Shown here: positions 8,798-18,162 of the stretch, one piece after another
Numbering within the stretch: position 1 is the first letter of the stretch
Layout: every line of letters begins with the position of its first letter
Assembly (NCBI RefSeq): GCF_964021845.1
Contig: NZ_CAXHZC010000001.1
Coordinates: 1 to 64,000, forward strand
DNA: 64,000 bases
Direction of reading: 5' to 3'
Origin: Arcticibacterium sp964021845
GTDB lineage: Bacteria > Bacteroidota > Bacteroidia > Cytophagales > Spirosomataceae
Position numbers and translations under genes: made by a program
Notes under the pieces: model-generated
Databases searched by the model: none
What the model was told of the DNA's origin: nothing
What the model saw: only the letters and a program-made list of their open reading frames with translations

Positions 8798-9439
8798 TTA
8801 GGAAATTTTTCTTGCCACCATCAGGCCGTCCCTTAGTGGTAATAGCACTTTTTGTATTCTTTTATCTTTTTTAAGCTTTAAATTATATTTTCTTAGAGCT
8901 TTGGTGGTAAGGTCTTTTGAGCCTTCGTCATAAACTTTTCCGTCCCAAAGAACATTGTCAGAAATTATTAAGCCATTAGGGTTTACTTTATCAATTACTA
9001 GGTCAAAATAATGTTCATAGTTTCTTTTATTAGCATCAATAAAAACAAGGTCAAAACCGTTTTCGAATTTAGGGATAAGTTGTAATGCATCACCAACTAT
9101 GTGCTCAATCTTATCTTCAAAACCAGCCTTTAATATATTGTTATTTATTCTTTCTTCTAATTCTTCATTAACGTCAATCGTGATAACTTTTCCACCTTCT
9201 GCTAGGCCTTCTGCCAAACAAATGGCTGAATAACCCGTATAGGTACCTATCTCAAGTACTCGCTTAGGTGAAACCAAATATGATAGTACAGATAATAATC
9301 TACCTTGAAAATGCCCAGACAGCATTCTTGGCTGTAAGACATTGGCATTGGTATCTCTCCTAATTTCTTTTAAAATTGGAGGCTCCGGGTCACTTATTGA
9401 TGTACAATAGGTTTCCGCTTCAGAATTGATTATTAGCAT
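8798..9439 (-). CDS. SAM-dependent O-methyltransferase
   Basis: A 213-residue class I methyltransferase of the caffeoyl-CoA/catechol O-methyltransferase-like group. The SAM-binding motif I is VLEIGTYTGYSA (~70-81), the acidic motif follows in VITIDVNEEL, and DLVFIDANKRNYEHYF carries the metal/SAM-binding region. The small-molecule substrate is unknown. It heads the operon with the lytic transglycosylase, DUF3109 and ATL genes. Confidence 0.9.
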   Translation of the reverse strand: MLIINSEAETYCTSISDPEPPILKEIRRDTNANVLQPRMLSGHFQGRLLSVLSYLVSPKRVLEIGTYTGYSAICLAEGLAEGGKVITIDVNEELEERINNNILKAGFEDKIEHIVGDALQLIPKFENGFDLVFIDANKRNYEHYFDLVIDKVNPNGLIISDNVLWDGKVYDEGSKDLTTKALRKYNLKLKKDKRIQKVLLPLRDGLMVARKIS

Positions 9440-9538
9440 AGCACTTTAACTTAAAGCAAAATAACCCCAAAAAACGCATTTTTACAAGTTATTAATAATA
9501 TTATATTTTCAGAATATATTGAAAATACAATTCATTAA

Positions 9539-9567
9539 AATAGAGCTATGAATTTCATAGCTCTATT
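9539..9567 (-). terminator. Intrinsic terminator of rimP-nusA-infB
   Basis: A perfect 14-base inverted repeat (9539-9552 and 9554-9567) begins a few bases after the infB stop. On the minus strand it is followed by a short T-run (TTTTAAT). The single-base centre means the innermost pairs open to form the loop. Confidence 0.8.
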
Positions 9568-9570
9568 CTT

Positions 9571-12498
9571 TTATTTTAGTGTTCTTTTTATCTCACGAGT
9601 TTCATAAGATTCAATGATATCTCCAATTTGAAGGTCATTAAACTTATTGATTTTGATACCACATTCGTAGCCTTTTTTGACTTCAGAAACATCATCTTTG
9701 AAACGTTTCAATTGGTCTATAGAACCATCATGTAATACAATTCCGTCTCTAACAATTCGCACATTATTAGCTCGCTTGACATAGCCGTCCGTTACAAAAC
9801 TACCAGCAATAGTACCAACTTTAGAGATTTTGAAGATTTCTCTAACCTCTATTGTTCCTGTAATGACTTCTTCCTCCGTAGGGGCAAGTAAGCCTTCCAT
9901 GGCATCTTTTATCTCGTCAATAGCGGCATAAATTACAGAGTAAAGTCTGATTTCAATTTCCTCGGTGTCAGCTATTCTTCTGGCATTTCCTGAAGGTCTT
10001 ACTTGGAAACCTAAAATAATAGCATCTGCAGCACTTGCAAGAAGTACATCAGATTCAGAAATTTGACCTACACCTTTGTGAATAATCTTTACTTGAACCT
10101 CTTCAGTAGAAAGTTTCAATAAGGAATCAGAAAGTGCTTCTACAGAACCATCCACGTCACCTTTAACAATTACGTTAAGTTCTTTAAAAGAACCAATAGC
10201 CTTACGTCTACCAATTTCGTCCAGTGTAATATGTCTTTTGGCTCTGATACTTTGCTCACGAATAATTTGCTCACGTTTGTTAGCAATTTCTCTCGCTTCT
10301 CTATCAGTCTCCATTACGTTAAACTTATCTCCAGCCTGTGGAGCACCTGGTAAACCAAGTATCTGAACTGGTGTTGAAGGTCCAGCTTTCTGAATTCTTC
10401 CGCCCAAGTCATCAATCATGGCTCTAACACGTCCAAAGTACTGACCAGCTAAAATAATATCACCAACAGCTAAAGTTCCTGCTTCTACCAAAATGGTAGC
10501 CACATAACCTCTACCTTTATCAAGCGTAGCCTCAATAACAGTTCCATTTGCTTGTCTATCTGGATTAGCCTTAAGTTCTAATAATTCAGACTCAAGCAAT
10601 ACCTTATCAAGGAGTTCTTCAATACCTACTCCTGTTTTAGCAGAAATTTCTTGTTCTTGATATTTACCTCCCCAAGATTCTAAAAGAATATTATCTTTAG
10701 AAAGGTCTTGTCTGATTTTATCAGGGTTAGCTCCTTCTTTATCAATTTTGTTTAAAGCAAATACGATAGGTACACCAGCGTTTTGAGCATGGTTAATTGC
10801 TTCTTTGGTTTGTGGCATGACAGAGTCATCTGCAGAAATAACAATAATAACCACATCGGTTACTTTAGCACCCCTTGCTCTCATGGCCGTAAAGGCTTCG
10901 TGACCAGGAGTATCTAAGAAAGTTAATGACTTTCCTTTGTTCTCACCGCTTTGCACTTCCACATTATAGGCTCCGATGTGCTGCGTAATTCCTCCAGCTT
11001 CACCAGTAGCTACCTTGGTAGTTCTGATATAATCTAGTAAAGATGTTTTACCATGGTCTACGTGACCCATTATAGTAACGATAGGTGCTCTCGGCTTTAA
11101 GTCTTCAGGGGCATCTACTACTTCAAGATTATCTGCTTGAATTTCTTCTTCAGCAGAAATAAATTCAACTTCAAAGTCATATTCAAGAGCAATCATCTGT
11201 ATAGATTCAGCATCAAGACGCTGATTAATGGAAACAAACATTCCCATCTCCATACAAGTACCTATAACTTCATTGACCGATACATTCATCATTGAGGCTA
11301 ATTCAGAAGCTGAAATAAATTCAGTTACTTTTAGGTAAGTGCTCTCGTGTTGTTCGATAGCCTCATCTAGTTCGGCTCTTTCTGCTCTACTTTTACGTTT
11401 TTCTCTTCTTTGTTTGGCACCAAAATCTTGGCCACCTCTAGATTGCATTCTAGCAAGTGTTTGCTTAATGCTATCTTTAACATCAACTTCTTTTGGAGCT
11501 TCTTTTCTTCCGCCTCCGCCTCTTTTCTTATTTGCTGAACGGTCGTTTGGTTTGTTTTGACCTCCTGTACCCGATCCTGGACCTGTTTTCTTAGCTTGAC
11601 CTTCGGTTTCTTTCTTTTTGAAGAATTGCTGATCAGTAATACCCGTAAGCTTGCCCATGCGGCTCACATGCTTACGTTTTCTTTTCTTACGGTCTCCACT
11701 AGACTCCGGTTTCTTTTCAACAGGAAGTTCTATTTTTCCTAGTACCTTAAGACCTGCCAATTTGTCTCCTTTGGCTTTTATAATTCCACTATCTGCAGGT
11801 TTAGCAGGTTCTGCTTTTTCCTCAGTTTTTGGTGCTTCAGTCTTGGCAACTTCCGGTTTCTTAATTTCTGGAACTACCTCTTTTTTAGGAGCCTCTTCTA
11901 TTTTAGGTTCTGGAGTTTTTTTCTCTGCTATTACAGGAGGTGCTACTGGAGCGGGTTTCTCTACAGGCTTTTCTTCTACTACAGGTTCAGGTTTAACTTC
12001 TGGCTCTGGAGTTTTTTCTGGTTCAGCTTTAACCTCAGGTTCTGGAATTATTTCAGGCTCAGGCTTAACTTCTGGAGTTGGCTCTGGTTTTACAACCTTA
12101 GGTTCCGGAATTGGTTCAGGAGTTGGTTTTTCCGGAATAGGCTTAGATTTAGCATCTAAATCAATTTTACCTAAAACTTTAGGTCCATCAAGCTTAGTCT
12201 CAAATTTGACCTTCTCAATTTCTGGTTCCTCCTTGGCTTTAGGCTCCTCTCTAAAATAAAGTATTTCAGAATCCTGATTTTCAGGTTTAGTTTCTTGGGC
12301 TTTTGGCTTGTTATCACCAATTAAGACTGTAGACTCATATTTGTCTTGCAATATTGCAAGTAAGTCGGAGCTTAATTTGGCGTTTGGATTAGTTCCTACG
12401 TTGTGACCTTCTGAGGCAAGTGCTTCCACCACATGAGATAAACTCACGTTTAATTTTCTTGCCACTTGGCTCAATCGCATCACTTTATTTTCTGCCAT
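9571..12498 (-). CDS. infB: Translation initiation factor IF-2
   Basis: A 975-residue IF-2. It has an N-terminal IF2N helix (MRLSQVARKLNVSLSHVVEA), a long Pro/Glu/Lys-rich disordered region (~100-235), a basic linker, then the translational GTPase with G1 GHVDHGKTS (~480), G3 DTPGHE (~530) and G4 NKID (~584), followed by domains II-IV. It delivers fMet-tRNA to the 30S subunit and promotes 50S joining. Third gene of rimP-nusA-infB, 52 bases after nusA, and followed by a strong hairpin terminator. The low-complexity stretch creates long antisense open frames that are not genes. Confidence 0.97.
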   Translation of the reverse strand: MAENKVMRLSQVARKLNVSLSHVVEALASEGHNVGTNPNAKLSSDLLAILQDKYESTVLIGDNKPKAQETKPENQDSEILYFREEPKAKEEPEIEKVKFETKLDGPKVLGKIDLDAKSKPIPEKPTPEPIPEPKVVKPEPTPEVKPEPEIIPEPEVKAEPEKTPEPEVKPEPVVEEKPVEKPAPVAPPVIAEKKTPEPKIEEAPKKEVVPEIKKPEVAKTEAPKTEEKAEPAKPADSGIIKAKGDKLAGLKVLGKIELPVEKKPESSGDRKKRKRKHVSRMGKLTGITDQQFFKKKETEGQAKKTGPGSGTGGQNKPNDRSANKKRGGGGRKEAPKEVDVKDSIKQTLARMQSRGGQDFGAKQRREKRKSRAERAELDEAIEQHESTYLKVTEFISASELASMMNVSVNEVIGTCMEMGMFVSINQRLDAESIQMIALEYDFEVEFISAEEEIQADNLEVVDAPEDLKPRAPIVTIMGHVDHGKTSLLDYIRTTKVATGEAGGITQHIGAYNVEVQSGENKGKSLTFLDTPGHEAFTAMRARGAKVTDVVIIVISADDSVMPQTKEAINHAQNAGVPIVFALNKIDKEGANPDKIRQDLSKDNILLESWGGKYQEQEISAKTGVGIEELLDKVLLESELLELKANPDRQANGTVIEATLDKGRGYVATILVEAGTLAVGDIILAGQYFGRVRAMIDDLGGRIQKAGPSTPVQILGLPGAPQAGDKFNVMETDREAREIANKREQIIREQSIRAKRHITLDEIGRRKAIGSFKELNVIVKGDVDGSVEALSDSLLKLSTEEVQVKIIHKGVGQISESDVLLASAADAIILGFQVRPSGNARRIADTEEIEIRLYSVIYAAIDEIKDAMEGLLAPTEEEVITGTIEVREIFKISKVGTIAGSFVTDGYVKRANNVRIVRDGIVLHDGSIDQLKRFKDDVSEVKKGYECGIKINKFNDLQIGDIIESYETREIKRTLK

Positions 12499-12550
12499 AA
12501 ATCTGTTTTAACACTTTTTTGTTTTGAGGATTCGTAAAGATACAGCGTTT

Positions 12551-13795
12551 TTATTCAAATTCGCTTGCTAAAATAGCTAATACCTCTACTACTGTACTTT
12601 CCTCAAGTTCGGTTCTTCTTACCAATTCTTCTTTATTAAGAGCCAATACTGATTTTGCAGTATCTAATCCAATACCATGAAGCTCTTTTAATACCCAAGC
12701 TTCAATTTCATCAGAAAACTCTGTTAAGTCCACATCTTCTTCGATGAAGTCTTGCTCTACATCTCGGAATACATCTAGCTCCATGCCTATAAGGCGGCTA
12801 GCTAATTTGATATTCAAGCCACCTCTACCAATAGCCAAAGACACTTGGTCTGGCTTTAGGAATACAGAAGCTCTTTCTCCATTCTCATCTATCTGTACAG
12901 AACTTATCTTAGCAGGGCTAAGTGCTCTAGATATGAAAAGGTGCGTATTATCAGTCCATTGAATTACATCAATGTTCTCATTTTCAAGTTCACGCACAAT
13001 GCTGTGAATTCTACTACCTTTCATTCCTACACAAGCTCCTACAGGGTCAATTCTGTCGTCAAAAGACTCTACAGCTACTTTAGCTCTGTCTCCTGGCTCT
13101 CTAACAATTTTCTTAATGGATATTAAACCATCAAGAATCTCAGGGATTTCTTGTTCAAAAAGTCTTTCTAAGAAAACAGGAGAGGTTCTAGATAATAATA
13201 CTCTCGGGTTTCCATTATTGAGTTCAGCTTTATGAACTACAGCTCTTATGCTGTTTCCTTTACGGAATCTATCTTTTGGGATTTGCTCAAACTTCGGTAA
13301 AGAAAGTTCATTGCCATCCATGTCAAGACAAATTACTTCACGACCTAGAATCTGATAAACTTCTACTGTCAAAAGTTCGCCTACTTGATCTTTATAAAGA
13401 TCATAAAGCATTTCTTTTTCAAGGTCTTTAATTTTCTGAATAAGTGTTTGACGAGCTGTTTGAACCACTCTCCTTCCAAAATCGATAAGTTTCACCTCTT
13501 CGGCTACTTCCTCACCAATTTCAAAGTCAGGCTCAATTTTTCTAGCCTCTGTTAACGGAATCTTATCAGTATCCCAAATGTCTTCAGAGTTATCGTCAAC
13601 AATTTCACGCGTACGCCACATTTCTAAGTCGCCAGTTTCGGCATTTAGAATGATGTCAAAATTATGGTCGTCCTCGTATTTCTTACGAATCATGGTACGT
13701 AAAACGTCCTCCAAAACCGCAATCATGGTAGGTCTGTCAATGTTTTTTTCACGGGCAAACTCCGAAAACGACGCTACTAAATCTCCACTATCCAT
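12551..13795 (-). CDS. nusA: Transcription termination/antitermination factor NusA
   Basis: A 414-residue NusA of the short type. It has the N-terminal RNA-polymerase-binding domain (~1-125), an S1 domain (~130-200), and two KH domains (VGACVGMKGSRIHSIVRELENE and SLAIGRGGLNIKLASRLIG). The C-terminal end resembles a single helical acidic repeat. It binds RNA polymerase and nascent RNA to modulate pausing and termination. It lies 20 bases downstream of rimP. A hairpin with a U-run in the operon leader would be a natural target for autoregulation (inference). Confidence 0.96.
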   Translation of the reverse strand: MDSGDLVASFSEFAREKNIDRPTMIAVLEDVLRTMIRKKYEDDHNFDIILNAETGDLEMWRTREIVDDNSEDIWDTDKIPLTEARKIEPDFEIGEEVAEEVKLIDFGRRVVQTARQTLIQKIKDLEKEMLYDLYKDQVGELLTVEVYQILGREVICLDMDGNELSLPKFEQIPKDRFRKGNSIRAVVHKAELNNGNPRVLLSRTSPVFLERLFEQEIPEILDGLISIKKIVREPGDRAKVAVESFDDRIDPVGACVGMKGSRIHSIVRELENENIDVIQWTDNTHLFISRALSPAKISSVQIDENGERASVFLKPDQVSLAIGRGGLNIKLASRLIGMELDVFRDVEQDFIEEDVDLTEFSDEIEAWVLKELHGIGLDTAKSVLALNKEELVRRTELEESTVVEVLAILASEFE

Positions 13796-13815
13796 TATAG
13801 AAAATGTTTAAATTT

Positions 13816-14277
13816 TTAATTAAAAGAAACTTGTACACGAGCTTCTTTAATATTTTCAAAAGCCAAACTAACTTTTTCTGGCTGTTTTTTTTCTTTCTTT
13901 TTTTTCTCTGGCAAAAGCATTATCTCTAAATCGCCTGCTTCCAGCAGCTCTCCTTTGAAATCATCCCCGTCTAAGGTTATTACTCTTAAACTCTTACCAA
14001 TGTTTTTATGATACTGACGTTTTAATTTTAGCGGAGTGTCTAAACCGGGAGATGAAACTTCTAAGGTGTAAGCATCATCAATCAATTCTTCTAATCTGTC
14101 GCCTAATTCTCTACTTACTCTGCTGCAATCTGCAATTCCTATGCCCTCATCAGTATCAATTAATACTGTAATTTTCTGTCTAATTTTAGAGCTACTTACC
14201 TTAACATCAACCAAGAACTGAAGTTCAAGGTCGAGTAGTTCTTCTACTATTAGTCCAATTTGTTGAGAGTCGAGCAT
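13816..14277 (-). CDS. rimP: Ribosome maturation factor RimP
   Basis: RimP assists 30S subunit maturation. The product has the N-terminal alpha/beta domain (ITVLIDTDEGIGIADCSRVSREL and YTLEVSSPGLDTPL are characteristic) and a C-terminal SH3-like domain. I chose the ATG at 14277 (MLDSQQIGL). An in-frame TTG at 14301 would add eight residues but lies beside the leader hairpin. It heads the conserved rimP-nusA-infB operon, and a good promoter lies at 14346-14376. Confidence 0.94.
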   Translation of the reverse strand: MLDSQQIGLIVEELLDLELQFLVDVKVSSSKIRQKITVLIDTDEGIGIADCSRVSRELGDRLEELIDDAYTLEVSSPGLDTPLKLKRQYHKNIGKSLRVITLDGDDFKGELLEAGDLEIMLLPEKKKKEKKQPEKVSLAFENIKEARVQVSFN

Positions 14278-14302
14278 GCTTTGATTCAGAATATGTAGCA
14301 AT

Positions 14303-14326
14303 AAAAAAGGAGGTCTAAACCCTCCT
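14303..14326 (-). promoter_or_regulatory. Terminator-like hairpin in the rimP-nusA-infB leader
   Basis: On the minus strand the leader contains AGGAGG (14313-14308 region as mirrored), a 7-base loop and CCTCCT, followed immediately by six T residues. On the plus strand the arms are 14308-14313 and 14321-14326, with the A-run at 14303-14308. The hairpin lies after the predicted transcription start (~14339) and before the rimP ATG, so it could act as an attenuator. Regulation is inferred. Confidence 0.6.
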
Positions 14327-14345
14327 CAACGTCACCATTCTGCTG

Positions 14346-14376
14346 CAAAGGTACTTTAATATTTCTTTTTTGCCAA
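14346..14376 (-). promoter_or_regulatory. Predicted promoter of rimP-nusA-infB
   Basis: On the minus strand, TTG (14376-14374), a 20-base spacer and TACCTTTG (14353-14346) match the Bacteroidota promoter consensus. The transcription start would be near 14339, giving a ~62-base leader. Confidence 0.65.
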
Positions 14377-14466
14377 TTTTTGTTTTCTATTTTGAAACTA
14401 AGGTAATGTGACTGTCCTAAAATTAAAAATTCCTATCTTTCGGCATCTTTTTGAGACCAATAAACA

Positions 14467-15567
14467 GTGCATTTTCTGAAAAAGTTTGTCATAAAATTTT
14501 ACTTCCTTTTAAACTTCATAGTGGGTTTATATGCTCTATTTGTATTTCAACTGTCTTATCAGTCAAATATAAAGCATTGGTTTGTTGGTTTTTTGACACT
14601 AACTGTGCCTTTAGCTTTCGCGGGTAACTTGTTTTTTATGTTTTCATACATTTTTGCAAAGTCATGGAAGTTTATTCTTTCTCTTTTGATTTTGGTGGCT
14701 GGCTTTCCGCTAATAGAACGTACCATCAAATTTAATTTTCCAAAAGAGCAGCAGACTGGCTTACCTAAACTTTCGGTTTTAAGTTATAATGTAATGTACT
14801 GCGATAATGCTAGGGCTAATACTGAAGAGGGGAAGGCCGTATCTTTAAGTTTAATTAATGATATGGATACCTTGACTGCAGATATTAAATGCTTTCAAGA
14901 ATTGTATAATAAGCCAAAGGATAGTGTTTTTGATGTTTTTAGTCGTTTAAAGAGACATACGCCGTATTTTACTTATATGCATTCTGATATTGACGAGAGT
15001 AGTAAAGTAGGGTCTGTAGGGCTAGCCATATTTTCGAAATACCCAATTATTCATAAGGAGGAGATATCTTGGAAGACAAATAATAATGGATTGCTTTTAG
15101 CCGATATTGTGGTGAAAAAAGATACCATTAGAGTTTTTAATGTTCAAATGAAATCGATGGGAATTAGGGTGGCAAAAGCCATTACAAGAAATGAGGTGGT
15201 AAGGAATAAGGAAGCTAAAAATATTCTATCGCAATTGAAATTAGGCTTTAAAGACAGAGGTTTTCAGGTAGATGAATTAGAAGAACTTATTAAAGTGAGC
15301 CCTTATCCTGTGATAGTAGCAGGTGATTTTAACGAGATGCCCTATGGTTACGCCTATGGTAGAGTTAGAAAACAATTAGAAAACAGTTTTGAAGATAGTG
15401 GCTATGGTTTTGGATTTACCTATCATAAGATGCCCAGCTTCTTAAGAATTGATAATATTTTTTACAAAGAAGATAAGTTTCAAATTCAGGGATTTGAAAC
15501 TTATCGAGATTTAGAAAATTCAGACCATTATCCTATTCGGGCTTCTTACGGAATAAAACCGTCTTAA
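14467..15567 (+). CDS. Membrane-anchored endonuclease/exonuclease/phosphatase family protein
   Basis: A 366-residue protein with two to three N-terminal membrane segments (~10-85) and a C-terminal EEP fold (~100-366). Metal-binding and catalytic motifs include LSYNVMYCDNA, CFQELYN (Glu), VIVAGDFNEMP (Asp/Asn) and the terminal SDHYPI (Asp-His). Family members hydrolyse phosphodiesters in nucleic acids or phospholipids; the membrane anchor and Bacteroidota relatives give no firm substrate. It starts at GTG and overlaps the convergent nadE by 4 bases. Confidence 0.88.
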   Translation: MHFLKKFVIKFYFLLNFIVGLYALFVFQLSYQSNIKHWFVGFLTLTVPLAFAGNLFFMFSYIFAKSWKFILSLLILVAGFPLIERTIKFNFPKEQQTGLPKLSVLSYNVMYCDNARANTEEGKAVSLSLINDMDTLTADIKCFQELYNKPKDSVFDVFSRLKRHTPYFTYMHSDIDESSKVGSVGLAIFSKYPIIHKEEISWKTNNNGLLLADIVVKKDTIRVFNVQMKSMGIRVAKAITRNEVVRNKEAKNILSQLKLGFKDRGFQVDELEELIKVSPYPVIVAGDFNEMPYGYAYGRVRKQLENSFEDSGYGFGFTYHKMPSFLRIDNIFYKEDKFQIQGFETYRDLENSDHYPIRASYGIKPS

Positions 15568-17588
15568 AATCCTATTTTCTTACTTTTTGAGATAGGCTTA
15601 CCTTCAAAATATTCCTTTAGTTCTTCTAATTCCTGCTCAAAACCTCCACTCAAAATTGGGAATCGGCACCAGCTTCTTGGGTCTAAGTTTCTATTATCTA
15701 AGTGAAAAGATGGGGCATACCTTTCTCGTTTCCATTGGTTTCTGCTCCAAAGTTTAAAGAATCGGGTTGTCCAATTGAATAAGTCTTCTCTAGTATAGTC
15801 ATTTGCCCATAATACTTCCATGTATTGAAAGCTTTCGGTAGGAGATTTTTTGTCTTTAACAGCTACTTTTTCAATAGCATTGAGAACTTCATAAGGCATA
15901 AGGTCTTTTTCGTCACTTTGCATTTGGTCTTTAGGCCTCAGCTCGGCAGTTGGGTTTAATGCATTGACATACTTTAATCCTTCTATTTTTATGTGTTTTC
16001 CTTTTACATGACAACCTTTTTTCTCTAGCCAAATTAACCAGCTTCTCAGCCAATGTTTGTCAATACCAGCAATAGGGCTAATACTACCAGCAGTGTCTCC
16101 GTCCATGGTACAGTAACCCACTGCCACTTCAGAACGATTTGAGGTGGCTAAAAGCAAATGCCCTGTTATGTTATTTAACAACCAAACGCCTGGGGCCCTA
16201 ACTCTAGCTTGAATGTTTTGCAAAGCAATATCATCCGTAGCCCAAGTTAATTCACGGTCAATCTGGCCTTCAATCATGCCTGTGTACTGCTCTACCAGTC
16301 CATTAATATTGACATCATAAAACTTTGCACCCATTGATTCTGCTAAAGCACGAGCAGAGTTTTTTGTTTCATCTGAACTGTTTTCAGTTCCTTGATAAAT
16401 AGTATGAATAATTTGGTGTGAAACTTCCTCTTCTGTTTTACAAGCTTGAATTTTTTTAATGTGTCCTAAGCGAGCCTTCATGGCATCAAAACCAATACTT
16501 TCGTCTGCTAATCTTATCATTAAGCCACATAGTGCAGTACAAGCACTAGAATCTGCACCACCAGAAAGTGAAATAGTGAAACCTTGTGACCTAGACTTTC
16601 TTAAATAATCAAAAAGGCCCAAACAAACTGCTCTTGCAAACTCTTCTTCCTTTAATGAGCCACCGCTTTCAAAAGCCTCTAAAGTAGCTTCTTCATAGCT
16701 TGGTTTGATATTCGTCGGAAACTCGAATGGGAAAGAGATTTTATTTGGCGTAGCCTTAGGTCTTGTTTTGATTTTAGTGAAATCTACGGCCGTTTGGTCG
16801 GTGTCAATTACTGCTGTGGTAAGCGTATGAGATGCATAACTAAACCTATCGCTAGAGCGAAGTAAAACGCCATTACTGGCAATTTGGGCATCACCGTCAA
16901 AAACCAATCTGCCTGATTCATTACCGAGTAAATTGGTATAAATGTAGCTACAGGCATGACTGCGAGAACTTTCGATAATTAATCTCTCCCGCGTTCTGAA
17001 TTTGTTGAACTCAAAAGGAGAGGCACTCGGATTTAGTACTATGTCTACACCACTGTTGAAATAAGAGTCTGCTGGTCTGTTTGGAACCCATGCGTCTTCA
17101 CATATTTCTATGGCAATTTTCACATTGTCTAGCTCAAAAATCAAGTCACCCACTGGATATTTAAAACCATTAATACTTACCTCGTCTTTTAAATTATCCG
17201 GCCATCTATGAAACCATCTATCTTCATAAAATACGCCATAGTTAGGTAGGTGCCTCTTACAGGCAAAGCCGAGAATATTCTTGTCTGCTAGTAAACATGC
17301 GGCATTGAAAAGTTTATTGTTTATCTCAAGTGGTAAACCCACACAAACCACTATTCCAGCAGTATGGTCTTTGATTTCTTTTAATGATTCTAAAGCTTTA
17401 CGCTGTACATCAGGTGAGTAAAAAGCGTCTTCACAGCCATAGCCTGTAATGGCTAGTTCTGGCAAACAAAGAATAGCGACTCCCTGCTTTTTTGCCGCTT
17501 CAATGGTCTCAATGCAGTTTTTGACATTCTGTTTCCAATCTAGAGGGGTCTGATTTAAGGCCCCGGAAGCTACTTTAAGAATCTTCAT
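15564..17588 (-). CDS. nadE: Glutamine-dependent NAD+ synthetase
   Basis: A 674-residue two-domain enzyme. The N-terminal nitrilase-type glutaminase (~1-290) carries the triad E44 (LPELAITGYG), K111 (CKRHLPNYG) and C163 (EICEDAW). The C-terminal NAD synthetase domain has the P-loop SGGADSS (342-348). It converts deamido-NAD to NAD using glutamine-derived ammonia and ATP, the last step of NAD synthesis. It is separated from ridA upstream by a terminator hairpin. Confidence 0.96.
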   Translation of the reverse strand: MKILKVASGALNQTPLDWKQNVKNCIETIEAAKKQGVAILCLPELAITGYGCEDAFYSPDVQRKALESLKEIKDHTAGIVVCVGLPLEINNKLFNAACLLADKNILGFACKRHLPNYGVFYEDRWFHRWPDNLKDEVSINGFKYPVGDLIFELDNVKIAIEICEDAWVPNRPADSYFNSGVDIVLNPSASPFEFNKFRTRERLIIESSRSHACSYIYTNLLGNESGRLVFDGDAQIASNGVLLRSSDRFSYASHTLTTAVIDTDQTAVDFTKIKTRPKATPNKISFPFEFPTNIKPSYEEATLEAFESGGSLKEEEFARAVCLGLFDYLRKSRSQGFTISLSGGADSSACTALCGLMIRLADESIGFDAMKARLGHIKKIQACKTEEEVSHQIIHTIYQGTENSSDETKNSARALAESMGAKFYDVNINGLVEQYTGMIEGQIDRELTWATDDIALQNIQARVRAPGVWLLNNITGHLLLATSNRSEVAVGYCTMDGDTAGSISPIAGIDKHWLRSWLIWLEKKGCHVKGKHIKIEGLKYVNALNPTAELRPKDQMQSDEKDLMPYEVLNAIEKVAVKDKKSPTESFQYMEVLWANDYTREDLFNWTTRFFKLWSRNQWKRERYAPSFHLDNRNLDPRSWCRFPILSGGFEQELEELKEYFEGKPISKSKKIGF

Positions 17589-17613
17589 GAATTAGTGTAA
17601 GAGATTTATACAA

Positions 17614-17651
17614 AAATAAGACAAATATCCGAGTAGAGATTTGTCTTATTT
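17614..17651 (-). terminator. Intrinsic terminator downstream of ridA
   Basis: A perfect 13-base stem (17614-17626 and 17639-17651) with a 12-base loop. On the minus strand the stem runs into TTATTTTTGT, a U-rich tail. It separates ridA from nadE. The same bases contain TATTTTTG, which could double as a nadE -7 box. Confidence 0.75.
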
Positions 17652-17679
17652 AAATGGAAAAATGGCCTGATTAGGCCTA

Positions 17680-18141
17680 TTAATGAATTTCAAATTGTCC
17701 TTCTATTTCTACAGAGATACGTCCCGGAAGTGAGCCAAAACCTACGGCACTTCTAGAACCCAATCCATTTTTGTAGCCCCACACTTCTTCAAAAAGCTCG
17801 CTACAGCCATTTATTATCTTTGGGTGGTTTTCAAAATCTGGGTCAGCGTTTACCATACCTAAAAGTTTAACAACTCTTTTAACTTTGGTCAAGCTACCAA
17901 ATTCTGCTTTAAGGGTTGCCAACATGGTTAAACCCGTTTGAAAGGCTGCTTCTTTTCCAAAAGCTTCATCTACTTCAGAGCCTACTTTGCCGGTATGCTG
18001 GCTGCCGTCTGGTAGGTTTGGGCCATGGCCACTCACGTAAACCATTTTGCCAACAATTATTAATGGTTTGTAAACACCACCTGGGGCAGGTGCTGGAGGA
18101 ACCTTGTCAGCGTATTTATTGAAAACTTCGTCTAAAATCAT
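17680..18141 (-). CDS. RidA family protein
   Basis: A 153-residue protein of the RidA/YjgF/YER057c superfamily, somewhat longer than classic RidA (~130). The C-terminal SRSAVGFGSLPGRISVEIEG corresponds to the conserved ligand-binding segment, including the Arg that contacts the carboxylate. RidA proteins deaminate reactive enamine/imine intermediates. This longer subgroup is less well defined, so the exact substrate is uncertain. Confidence 0.88.
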   Translation of the reverse strand: MILDEVFNKYADKVPPAPAPGGVYKPLIIVGKMVYVSGHGPNLPDGSQHTGKVGSEVDEAFGKEAAFQTGLTMLATLKAEFGSLTKVKRVVKLLGMVNADPDFENHPKIINGCSELFEEVWGYKNGLGSRSAVGFGSLPGRISVEIEGQFEIH

Positions 18142-18162
18142 GTGTATTAATTGGTTTGGAGT

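Noticed and set aside
11651..12259. A 202-codon plus-strand open frame rich in Ser, Gly and Leu
   Set aside because: It is antisense to the Pro/Glu/Lys-rich, low-complexity part of infB, which produces long open frames by composition alone.
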